Positions 51,301 through 61,964 of a stretch of DNA of 64,000 bases are shown here, one piece after another. The notes beneath the pieces were generated by a model that saw nothing but the letters and a program-made list of their open reading frames with translations, did no database searches and was not told where the DNA came from. This stretch comes from Strongyloides papillosus (taxonomy: Eukaryota > Nematoda > Chromadorea > Rhabditida > Strongyloididae): NCBI GenBank assembly GCA_005656395.1, contig SRSI01000077.1:1302001-1366000 (forward strand), in the 5' to 3' direction. How positions within the stretch are numbered: the stretch's first letter is position 1; each line of letters starts with the position of its first letter. Position numbers and translations under genes: made by a program.

Positions 51301-52569
51301 ATGTTATAAAACTGGTCCATAACTTTATAAAAATTGTATTGAATAATCATATTACTAATGTTTCGTCAAACGAATTACCTCTAATTTAAAAAAGAATAAG
51401 CTAACTGGTATGTATTTACAAAAAAGTTTTACCATGCACAGGAATATAATACTAAGCTTGGGTATTGCAGAACGAGAATTTAAGTAGGTAATAAAAATAA
51501 TAAAAGCATTGTTATAATAATTGGTCATATACATTTAAACAAAATGTACTTTCCTAGATATGATACTTTTTTAAGAAAAATAAAAGATGTTTAAAGTCAC
51601 TATACCTTTATATATTTTAGTGATTTATTCTTTCATAAACAATTTTTTTCTTAAAATAAAATACTACATCAGAAACACTAAGAATCTTTCATTTTTTATG
51701 AGAATATTTTTACTGAAAACATGATGAATTAGTTAAAAGAAAAAATCAAAAGTAGAAATATATTATTTTTATTTTTTGATAATGTTAAAAGAAACTATAA
51801 GTTAATGTGAATATTATTAGGTAGATTGTATTTTGAAAGATTACACTCAATAATCACTATATATGATCATAATATAAGTATTATACGTACATAAAAATAA
51901 TAATGAAAAAGACAAAATAATAATAGGTATAGATGGTTATAATACAAATTTATCCTTGACTATTGTCCATTTGTCAAAAGAAAATAATTTTTAACTTCGA
52001 TATCAGTATATATATAGCGATAGAGTTAATTAAATGTAGAGGAATCCTCATTATTATTGTTCGTATTTTGTTAAACTATTAAAAGTATACAGAAAATGAT
52101 CTTTAAAAATCTGGCTTTTATATTATAGTAATATAATTATTTGTTATCATTATTATAACTAAATATTATGCGATTATTTATGTATGGTAAAATAAATAAT
52201 CTCACAAAACACTTTTTTTCTTAAAATTTATATTTATAATTAAGGAAAGCTATAAAAGTAACATATATAGATTTTTAAAAATAATAAAAATTAATGGTTT
52301 ATAAATTTTTTTAATCTTACAGATAATTTATTATAACTGGAACATTTGAATATTTTGATATGGAACACAAATTTTTAATATTAAGATGAAGTATAATTAG
52401 AAAATGGCTCATAAATTTAATCATTTATCGTGTTATAACAAGATAAAGTAAGGATATTTTATTTTTATATTACTTTAATAAACTTTCCCTCAAATCTAGA
52501 TTCAATAAATACTTTTTATTAAAATAGAATAATTAATCTATTCTTGAAAGGATATATATAAAGAAAAAT
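48313..52569. other. Longest gene-free interval in the window (4.3 kb)
   Basis: Divergent spacer between the formin and the PDZ gene. No coding exon, RNA gene or repeat family is convincing. At 50260 an ATG opens a 17-base frame ending in GTAAGC, which could by chance look like a tiny first exon. The region may carry distal regulatory sequence for DAAM, but nothing in it can be named. Confidence 0.4.
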
Positions 52570-53217
52570 ATGAATGATTCAATATATAGTAAAAAAAATG
52601 ATACAATAAATGAAGATAGTTCTGAAAAAAAAATCCATCATCCCCAACAGGAAACAGGAAAAGTTATATTAAATGTAGAAATTGATTGGAATAATAATCA
52701 AGTGGAAGCAAAACGAGTTGGTCTAGGATTCACTCTAAAAAATAATTATGTTGTTGTTTCAAAATGTGAACCTTTATCGTACGCTGAAGAAATATTTAAG
52801 CTGGGTGATAAAATTTTATCCATCAATGAGGTAACAATGAAAACTAAGGAGGATGCTCGAAATGCTGTAATAAAACATCTAAAAGAAGAGGGTCGTGTAA
52901 AGTTTAAAATAGAAAGAGATCTAGACGAAATAATGAATCATAAGAAGATTGAAGCAAATGAGGTGAAAGAAGAAGATAGCTGTGTTAAGTCAATGCAGTT
53001 AAATTCAGATTGTCGAAGGATATGTGGTGAAGCAATTGAAATCATTAAAAAAAAACCAAAACCTTTGAAAGGGCAATTAATTGACAATAATAAAAATCCT
53101 AATGTTTATGATTACAATGATGTTGTAAAGTTTGAGGAAAAAGTAGTTGAGAAATTAATTTCATGCGATACAGAAGGAAAAAAGTTGAAAAAAATTGCTC
53201 CAAAAGTTAGAAAATAA
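52570..53217 (+). CDS. Single-PDZ-domain protein
   Basis: A 215-residue intronless frame. Residues about 30-118 form a PDZ domain: VILNVEIDW, the carboxylate-binding loop GLGFTL, VVVSKCEPLSYAEEIFKLGDKILSIN (the GD-x-IL-x-(V/I)N signature), and the closing VKFKIER strand. The rest is charged and Lys/Glu-rich, without further domains or membrane segments. Such proteins bind C-terminal tails of partners; the partner is not evident. Nematodes have many small PDZ proteins and I cannot name an orthologue. A poly(A) signal sits 36 bases past the stop (53253-53258). Confidence 0.85.
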   Translation: MNDSIYSKKNDTINEDSSEKKIHHPQQETGKVILNVEIDWNNNQVEAKRVGLGFTLKNNYVVVSKCEPLSYAEEIFKLGDKILSINEVTMKTKEDARNAVIKHLKEEGRVKFKIERDLDEIMNHKKIEANEVKEEDSCVKSMQLNSDCRRICGEAIEIIKKKPKPLKGQLIDNNKNPNVYDYNDVVKFEEKVVEKLISCDTEGKKLKKIAPKVRK

Positions 53218-54192
53218 ATTTAAAAAATTCTTATATATATAATATTATAATTAATAAATTTAACTTAATTAAATGTAATTGAAGATCAGATTTTTTTTTA
53301 TTATTTCTTAAATAAAATTATTTTATACTTAAAATGCAAATTAAATTCAGACTTTTAATGTTGTTTTTTATTAAAATAATTACCTTATAACAAACCATTT
53401 TAATATAACCGTCATTTACTTTATTCATTTTTTATGTAATATACTTTAAGCATTTTTTAAAGAAAATACATTTGTTTTAACAATATAAAAAATAGGGCGT
53501 AGAAAAATTTATTTTTAGATTGAAAAATTTGACCAAAATAATTCTATCATTATCAATTCCCATGTGGTTATATTTTGCCTTGATAACATTTAAAACATCT
53601 TTGTAAATAAAAAAATAAATGTGCATTTATTATGGAAAAACTTTTTAATCTTTGTTTCATTAATTTTTCTTCCTAAATTTTTTTTTCAATTTTATCAAAT
53701 CTCAATTTTAATTTTTTCCTTTTCAAATCAAATTGTCAACTCTCTCTTTTTTTAGACACACTTCTAAAACATACAATTAGAATTTTTATTGCTTTCCTTC
53801 ATTTATTTATTAGAGTAAAAATGCTTCCTTTTAATAATACAATAAATTTTGCCTAAAAGTTAGTTACTTTATTTGCTGTAAATTTTATTTAAAATTATTT
53901 GATAGATATAAATTATGTTGATAAAAGAAATATTATAAAATATTTATCATCACAAATAAGCTTTTCTTGTCTTATCATTTATCATAAATACATATGCACA
54001 TATATAGTCAGATGTATATTTAAACGTTCAAGTTTTTTCCTCCATAGATTATATCATTTTTAAGATATTCTTTTATTAAACTTTATATTTTTGATTGTAT
54101 AAAAATATTTTTTAACTACCATATTTTTATAAATTCAATTCTAGTTCTAGAACAAATAGTGACCAAACTAATTTTAAAATATACTAAAAGTG
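53218..54192. other. Intergenic region upstream of the transporter gene
   Basis: About 975 bases, pyrimidine-rich around 53640-53770, with the PDZ-gene poly(A) signal at its left end. No gene is seen. Confidence 0.45.
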
Positions 54193-56148
54193 ATGATGTT
54201 ATGGTTAACCAAAAAAGTTTTTATTAAAGGTGACTTTTGGCATTCGGAATGGAATAAAAAATTAGGAATAGCAAGTTTGGTTTTTTTAGCTGCAGCAGTT
54301 ACATTGCCATTACATACTTTTATAATACTACCGAGATTAATCTTTACAATAACAAACATTTCTGGATTTATCCCTATTTTTTTAATAGGAATTTTCAACG
54401 TAAGAGTGAATAGCCTGAATACACATTATTTAATAAAAAAATACCCTAAAAATTGTTCATTATACCATGCAATATCATGCAATTTTGGGTACTTATGTGG
54501 ATTTCTTTTTGGATGGTTCCAGTTACTACAACATACACTCCTTATATTTCTTCTCAATCATAGTTTATCTTGTTACACTAATTTCTTGTTTAGAGGAAAA
54601 ATATCCAGTAATTTGAGAATCAACTTAAATATAGACACATTTATCAACTTTTTAAATTCCTATTTTGATATATATCAGTTATTATCTCTCCTTATTATAA
54701 CGTTAATCCTATTTTGTAGTCAAAGAGTGATAAAGTCAGTATCAATTATAATTGTTTTAGTTACTATTTTTACCACAACATGCTGCATTATTGTAGCTGG
54801 TCTATATATTAAACTACCGCTTGAATGGATTGATTTTAGTAGTATTGAAGAAATACCAGAAATTATACAAAAATCATGTATTTTTCTTTTTTCATTTAAT
54901 GGAATAACTAATTTACAATATATTGCTGAAGAAACTACACGGCCATATAAAAGTTTTAAATATTCTATAAAAATATCTTATTTCTTGCTATTAATTTATC
55001 TTACATTGTTATCTTTAATCTTTATCTCATCAGATTTAAAGTTTAAGGATATTCCAACAACTTCTAACGATTTTAACGTTTTTCTTTATCCACTTATTTT
55101 TAATGTTCATGGTATTGGAGCAGGAACATATCTTATGTCGGTTGGAGGAGTATGTTCACTTGCCGCAGGAATTATTGTATCTTTCATTCCAATAACAAGA
55201 TTAATACATTCAATGGCAAATGATAATCTACTAAAAATACCATTAGCTAACAAAATATTTGGTAAAAGTGGCTCCCCAAGAGTAGCTGTTATTATTAGTT
55301 GTTGTATGCAATTACCATTATTTTTTATTAACCAAACGTACATGGAAACAATTTTTTACTTAATAGTATTTTTTGGAACTTTGAAAAATATAATTTCTTC
55401 TGTATTATACTACTATATAAGTTTTAATGATGAAAAATATATCAATGGAACGGAAACATCGCAATCACATGAGTTAACTTATAGAAAATTTGTAGAAGGA
55501 AGTGATAGTGAAAATAACTATAGGAGTGATGAAGAAACATCAACTGATGAAGAGTTAGATTATGTTTTTAAGGGACAATATAAAGGAAAAAACTTTCGTT
55601 ATGGAACAATAAATAAATCTCATAACTGTCTATTTCAAGAATGTCAAACAGTTGGAAAATATCCTTTAGGACATATCTATGAAATACCTCTTCAAACAGA
55701 AGTTCATTTAACAAATACCAAAAATGATGGTAAAATATTTAAATGTATAACCAAAAAGCATTTGACGAGTGAAACAGCTAATTGGTGGTTAGTTTCGTAT
55801 CTTTTTTGTACCGTATTATCAACAGCAATAATTAAATATAATGATCATGAAACATTAAAAAAACAACCAATTTTTATTTCCATATTATTATTTACTCTTC
55901 TTTCATTCTCCATACTTGGTATTCTTTACGTACTAATATCAATTTTTTTCTCTGATGTTAATGATAATTTAAATGACAAAACTAATAATAAAGCAAATGT
56001 CAAAAGAAAAGAAATACTTCAAAGATTACTTAGTATTTATATATTACAATTAGGAATAGCATATTTTGATTTATATAATTATGCTACTCTTATTATATGG
56101 TTAACAATTGGAATATTTTACTATCTATTAATTATTGATAGGAAATAA
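54193..56148 (+). CDS. Divergent SLC7/CAT-family amino-acid-transporter-like protein
   Basis: A 651-residue intronless multi-pass membrane protein (about 12-14 hydrophobic segments) starting at ATG 54193. Family assignment rests on TM6 (FLFSFNGITNLQYIAEETTRP, matching the CAT pattern of F-x-G-F-D...EEA-x-NP) and TM8 with its loop (SVGGVCSLAAGIIVSFIPITRLIHSMANDNLL, the CAT 'MPR-x-IYAMA-x-DGLL' region). A hydrophilic Glu/Ser/Asp-rich insert of about 125 residues (about 420-540) lies between the two C-terminal bundles. The TM1 unwound-helix motif GxGxxxGxGxY that binds the substrate backbone is missing. It could be a non-transporting or altered family member, like the divergent SLC7A4/SLC7A14 branch. 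Confidence 0.75.
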   Translation: MMLWLTKKVFIKGDFWHSEWNKKLGIASLVFLAAAVTLPLHTFIILPRLIFTITNISGFIPIFLIGIFNVRVNSLNTHYLIKKYPKNCSLYHAISCNFGYLCGFLFGWFQLLQHTLLIFLLNHSLSCYTNFLFRGKISSNLRINLNIDTFINFLNSYFDIYQLLSLLIITLILFCSQRVIKSVSIIIVLVTIFTTTCCIIVAGLYIKLPLEWIDFSSIEEIPEIIQKSCIFLFSFNGITNLQYIAEETTRPYKSFKYSIKISYFLLLIYLTLLSLIFISSDLKFKDIPTTSNDFNVFLYPLIFNVHGIGAGTYLMSVGGVCSLAAGIIVSFIPITRLIHSMANDNLLKIPLANKIFGKSGSPRVAVIISCCMQLPLFFINQTYMETIFYLIVFFGTLKNIISSVLYYYISFNDEKYINGTETSQSHELTYRKFVEGSDSENNYRSDEETSTDEELDYVFKGQYKGKNFRYGTINKSHNCLFQECQTVGKYPLGHIYEIPLQTEVHLTNTKNDGKIFKCITKKHLTSETANWWLVSYLFCTVLSTAIIKYNDHETLKKQPIFISILLFTLLSFSILGILYVLISIFFSDVNDNLNDKTNNKANVKRKEILQRLLSIYILQLGIAYFDLYNYATLIIWLTIGIFYYLLIIDRK

Positions 56149-56159
56149 TTAATGATTTT

Positions 56160-56178
56160 TTTATTTTATTAAAATAAA
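56160..56178. other. Opposed poly(A) signals of two convergent genes
   Basis: The 38-base gap between the transporter stop and the topoisomerase stop holds AATAAA on the plus strand (56173-56178) and on the minus strand (TTTATT at 56160-56165 and 56165-56170). Cleavage 15-30 bases after each would put both 3' ends inside the opposite coding sequence. Confidence 0.5.
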
Positions 56179-56186
56179 AGTTTAAC

Positions 56187-58831
56187 TTAATTTCCTCTTT
56201 TTACATATGAACCTCTTGAAGATTTACCTCGTGAATGTCCTCCTCTTTTACCACCTCTTCCTCTACCACGATTTCCTCTAGAATATTGGAATTTCTTTTC
56301 ATTTTCAATAGATCTCGTATAATCTTTAACTCTAACTAGTGTGCTATTATTGTATACTTCGCTTGAACAAAAAAGACATCCATTAAATTTTAGCGCACCA
56401 TCAGGTAATGGAGAAGACTCTTTATAATCAACCATAATTGTATTAGATCCACAAATAAGACATTCTTTATCATTAATCTTCAAATTATTTGCACCCTTAA
56501 ATAATTCTATAGTAATTGGACATAAATTACAACTAATCTTGTATTTAGGTTTTGTTAACTTATCATAATACAAGATACCACCACAGTCAGGATTCAGACA
56601 ATTTGTTAATCCACAACTTATTGAAGAGAATTCACAACTAACGTTAGGACATTTATTGCAACCATCCTTCTTATTCATATCCTCAAAAGGAGGATTATTA
56701 AAGCAATTTGGACAAAACGGATAACCTTTTATTGTTTGTCCAACATTCTCACTAAAATACAGTATTTCAAATTGATCTATCGGACATCTTTTATCACCAC
56801 TATATTGTTTTATTTGTCCTGTCTTGGATATTGGTATGTTATATGATTCATTACAACAATTACAATGTAATCTTTGAGGCTTGGAATCAACTAATTTCAT
56901 AAATCTTAAACACTTTCCACACCTACTAAATGGTTTACCACAAGCATCAAGTGTTGTAAAAGAATCTTCAAATAATTCATCCATTCCTCGGATATTTTCA
57001 GTAAAATAAATAAATTTCATTTTAAACATATTTAAAGCATGTTCTTTAACAGATTGATAATTTGCTTGTCCTTTAGCTATTAAATTCAATTGTTCCTCTA
57101 CTTCAGAACGCATTGATGGTAAAACAAGTTCAGGATCTATTTTCCAATATCCATGTACTAATGATACACCTAATTTTGTCGGTACTAACTTCCTACCACT
57201 TTCAATGCTTACATAATTTCTTTGAACAATATTAGCAATGTGAACTGGTATAGAAGCATCTGTTCCTATACCATATTTTTCCATTTGTGTTATTAATTCA
57301 CTTTCTGTTAAATATTCTGGTGCCGTTGTTTGTTTCTCCACAATACCTAAACTTTTAACATCTAATACACTTTCTTTTTCAATATTATTTAATGTTTTTA
57401 ATTCACTAACAGATTGCCATGTCATAATTTCTGTATAACCTGGATCTTCAACGGACTTTGTAGAGTATGTAAAAACTTCTTCACAAATATTAAATATCAA
57501 ATTTTTCGTTTTATATTTGCATGGCTTCATAAGAGATCCTATAAAATGTTGACAAATGTATTCATAAATTCTCCTTTGATTTCCAGATAATTTCCCATTA
57601 TCTTCTTTCATTGGTGTTATTGGAGGATGATCACCTTTATCTTCACCACGTTTAGGTCGTCTTATACCTTCGTTAAGAACTTTTTGAGCATATCTTCCAA
57701 ATTCATTAGTATTAGATAGACTTCCTAAAATACTCTTGAAATCAAATTGGGAGGGATATTGTGTCGTTTCAGTACGTGGATATGATATATAACCATGTGT
57801 ATATAAATGTTCTGCTATAACCATAGTATCCTGGGGACCAATACCCATATTTTTTGAAGCAATTCTAAGTAACTCAACGGTATTCAAAGCTTGAGGAGGT
57901 TCTTTCATTCCATTACTAGTAGTAATATCACTACAAGTAGCAGTGTTTTCATTTTTAATTCTATTAAAGAAGAAATTAATGACTTCTCTGTCATAAATAC
58001 TACCTTTCGACCATTGAACTTTAAATTCCTCACCATTAGAATCTTTTAGTGAACATTGTATTTGCCAGTATGGAACAGGTTTGAATGAAACAATTTCATC
58101 CATTCTTTTTACACAAAATCCTAATGTTGGTGTCTGACATGGACCAAAAGATATACAAGCTGAGTTAAGATCACCATACTTATTATTAAAATATTTTGTT
58201 TGAAAACGCGTAAAAGCACACCCAATTCTTAAATCTAATTCTTGTCTAGCATCAACAGATAATGATTCATTCATATTTGGTCTTACTAAATTATTCATCG
58301 CAAATTTTATATCCTTTTCTGTTAGTGCAGAAAAACGTGCACGATAAACATTTCTCATAAAGTCTGGTTGAAATGACTTTAAAGAATCTGAAACAGCGTC
58401 AATAACTTCGAAACAAATGTTTTCTCCCTCTTTATCACAGTCCAACCATAAAACTAAAAAATTACAATTCTTTGCTTCAGATGCTAAGAACTAAAATAGT
58501 ATATTAATATAATAATAACAAAAATATAACTTACAGCATTCATCTTCAGCTTTACATTGGCTTCTTTTTTCATTATTGGACCACTAAATAATTCAATAGG
58601 ATCCGTAACGTCCCAATTGTTTAGTTTTGAATGAAAATCCATTCCCATTATATGTCCACAAGTAGAAGTAAATTTAAATCTAGCTTTTTGGCCCATAAAA
58701 CTTCCATCATATTCAACAATAGGACAAACTCCATTAAAACCTTTTCTTTTTGTGAATTTACCATTAGATAAAATTTTTCCTATTGTTTCAGCGAGAAGCG
58801 GCTTCTCCGCTACCATCAAAACATTTACCAT
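56187..58831 (-). CDS. DNA/RNA topoisomerase 3-beta
   Basis: Type IA topoisomerase; spliced exons 58831-58535 and 58490-56187 (intron 44 bases), 866 residues against 862 in human TOP3B. It has the Toprim domain at the N-terminus (VLMVAEKPLLAETIGKIL, then LWLDCDKEGENI with the metal-binding acidic residues), FTRFQTKYFNNKYGDL and SFGPCQTPTLGFCV. The active-site tyrosine is in GYISYPRTETTQYP (about residue 336). Four to five CxxC zinc-binding clusters fill the C-terminal part, which ends in an RGG/RG-rich tail (RGNRGRGRGG). Sequence around the Toprim site and the RGG tail point to 3-beta, not 3-alpha. In animals TOP3B works with TDRD3 on DNA R-loops and on mRNA. Confidence 0.95.
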
Positions 58832-61800
58832 ATTTAGTGAGATATGAAAATTTCTGAACGTTAGAAAGACCTCATCAAGTAAACAGAAAAAAAAACTACA
58901 TATTAAAAATATTCTTATTCCAAAAAGTTAATCTTAGCACGAAGAAGTTTATAAAAATAAATCATTTACAGATTAGAAAGCAAAAAAACTAAACTTACTG
59001 TTATTGGATTAATTAGATATATTAAAGATTATTGTGAGTTGTCAATTGGATTTTTGGCTTCAGATTAGTGATAATGATGAGCTATTATTACCATGTTAAT
59101 ATTATAATTATCAAAATCAAGATTATAAAATATTTCATAAATTAAGCAAAAAAAATTGCTTTATCCGTTTTTTTTCTATTCTGTTACGATACTTCTATAG
59201 CTTTTTTTCTCTTTAATTTTTGTTTTCTACTTTTTCAGAATATCTCCTTAGTTTTAAAAATATGTTTGAATGTATTTTTAAATATCTTCTTTCTAAAAAG
59301 AGTTTTTTATTCTTCTCGTTTTCTAATAATCGTTCTTACTCATACTTTTGAAGCTCATTTTATCAAAGAAAATTACACACAAAAAAGACACAGGTTAATG
59401 TAAAATGTGCTAAATTTGTCCCATTTAATAAAATTTTATTTTTTCTTGCTTACGACCAAATTTATTGCGATTATTCTGCATAGGAAAATTAAAACAAAAT
59501 TAGAAGTTAATTTCAATTAAATTATTGAGGAGTTTTTTTCCAAAGATAAAATTTTTGGATCTTATCACTTCGGATGTTATTTAACATAAAATGTTAATAA
59601 TTTCTAATCAATCGTATGATAGATTGTTTGATTTGCAATACTTTAATATAATGTTGAAAATAAATAAATGAGAAATCACTTTTTTTAAAATATATTAATT
59701 ATTCAATCATAGTTTTTTGTTGTTGTTTCATTAGAACTCTTATTGGAAATATATTCTTCCACCTAAAGTTAGAGATCATTTAAGTTATTGATAATGAAAT
59801 AATAAGAATTTTACTTCACATTATTTGTAATATCAGGAAGAAAAATGTGGTAATCGTTTTTTTTTTATCGAACGAGAAAAAGTAAATAAAAGTGTTGAGG
59901 TTTTAACATTTGTTTCGAATACAGGAAGTATTCAAAGAATGATTGTAATTTTAATAGGCATCTCAATGGCACTTTAAAGACAAGTGTGGAAAAATAACTG
60001 CTATATCATTTTAAAACTCATGAAATTCAATTAATAAATTTTTAAATTAACAAAAGAAACTTGAAGATAAAAATTTTGGAGTCATATTAAAAATCAACAC
60101 ACAAATATATTCTAAACACAACTTAAAACCTAAAATTTAATAAAATTTTCAACCTGAAAATGTTACGTGCTCTGTCAAGAAAATTGTTCTTAAAAAAATT
60201 CATAAATTACCAAAAGAATACCTTACCTTCGAGATATTAAATGAAGGATCGTAGTACTTCAACAATAGTAAAATTACTATTCTTGTAATGATCAATTGTT
60301 TAGCGAATGAGATCACCAACTTTCTGTTGATAATAAATGTTACAATATCTTTGCTTCTAACATATTTATTGAAAGCTTCCTCAATATAAAGTAGAATGGT
60401 ATTCTTTTCAACGATAAATAAAAAATTCTTACTCTTTGTTATTGTTTTTTAACCAATTTCACCTAATAGGAATCCAACGACAGTATCTCTGTCGCTGATA
60501 ACCGACAAGACCTGCCCCTTTTTGAGAGTTATATCATTTTTAATGAACCTTAAATATTAAATATAGTTTATACGCTATTTGCTTGTAAAAATATTATATG
60601 TACTGAACGTCATTGGCTTTGATCTTTATGGTATTCATAGCAAATATGAATTTAAGTTTCTAAAAAAAGTGTAAATTACCATTTTAGAAAAATATATATT
60701 GTACTTCGGTGTCATATAAAATAATATCTGTTTTATACATGCATATTCAATTATAATATAGTAACCAAACTGTTTTCAGTACAAAAAAAATAAACATATT
60801 TTGTGTATGATTAAAAAATCCTTCAATATTTACGAGAGACAAAGGATTCCTTCGCATGTTACATTATCCCAGAAAATCAAATTTACCATACATCTTATGG
60901 GAAAACAACTTAAGATAAAAAACATTGTTTCATAATCCTTTAACACTAAATTGTATCTTATGCCCCCATTCAACAGTGTTACATAAGCTTTTAAAACATT
61001 TAATATTGGTTATTCAATTGAAATTACGAAATAATTCAAAGGAGCATTTATCTTGGTGAACAAATTATGTTGAAATACACATATAAAAAAGAGATTCCAA
61101 CAACTTCATTTTTGATCTTTTATACCCTTTTTTAAAAGTGCATGATTGGATAATGACATTTATAAAGCATAAAATATAAGTTAATATTCATTGTTTGTCA
61201 GAATTTAGTTGTATGTTATACCTTCTGCCCAAGTAAAAGTTACCATTTTTTATTATTAACTAACTTCTAATCAGTACCTTCAATTGTTTTTTCTCAATAG
61301 GAGTGTACTGATAGTTGCTTAATCATTATTTCATTTATAATTTTTCATTACTTTTTTTATTTTGTTCTGTATTTATTTTACAGTCTTACTTACCCAATCA
61401 ACGCTTTAACTTTTTTGGCGGAAATATTACATAATGTTTTAATAAATCAAGTACCATGACTCGTTTCTTGTAGTAATAGTTGATTTATGGATTTTTCATA
61501 TTTTTTTGTGCACTGTATTTCTTATCATTAGTTGAGTGATAGCACCTTATTTAATCATTTTTCGTTATTTTTAGTATATATCCTTGTAGATGAGAATATA
61601 ATTAAATATAGTGGATTATCTTTTATCATTATATTATTTTTTACGATTGCATATTAGCAAGTGTTCTTTCTAGCAACAGTTAATTGATAAAATGTAATAC
61701 ATGTTTAGTTAGAACAAGAACAAAAACATCCTGTGACATAAGACTGTTATGTTATCTATATGACGCCAAAACATAAATCAATTAGTTTTTAGTAAGATTT

Positions 61801-61964
61801 TCGATAGCACATTTATAAATCAATTTTCATATGGATAAGTATAATTTTAGCGATATATAGTATACGAGACTTGAATTAAATTTCTGGAAATTCTCTAATT
61901 CTTGTGATTCTAGGTAGTTTATTTCTCGTCATAATCTTGTTTCTTGGAATTGGCAATAATCGTA
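58832..61964. other. Interval between topoisomerase and SUMO ligase genes (3.1 kb)
   Basis: Contains the TOP3B promoter at its left, the V-ATPase F pseudogene near 60.4 kb and the PIAS-like promoter at its right. The rest is AT-rich, with no other coding or RNA feature I can support. One possible orphan splice acceptor and short frame exists on the minus strand at 59764-59708. Confidence 0.45.
60221..60550 (-). pseudogene. Decayed copy of V-type ATPase subunit F
   Basis: Minus-strand translation from about 60523 gives GQVLSVISDRDTVVGFLLG, the N-terminus of V-ATPase subunit F (family: LSVIGDEDTVTGFLLGGIG). In the same frame a TAA stop stands at 60451-60449. After it the match resumes with the expected spacing: NFLFIVEKNT, then IEEAFNKYV and KDIVTFIIN (family NFLVVEKDT, IEDTFRQF, DIGIILINQ). 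Around 60296 the homology moves to another frame (IDHYKNSNFTIVEV against the family's IDEY..IPAILEI). It returns to the first frame at 60259 as KYYDPS, the conserved HPYDPSK site. No in-frame start Met is visible. One stop, two compensating frameshifts and a lost start indicate a pseudogene. No intron interrupts the match, so a retrocopy is possible. Confidence 0.75.

Noticed and set aside
54190..54192. GTG start for the transporter
   Set aside because: The adjacent ATG at 54193 is the plausible eukaryotic start.
59708..59764. Minus-strand CTTTAG acceptor followed by a short frame ending NETTTKNYD-stop
   Set aside because: No upstream exon could be found to join it; too short to support.
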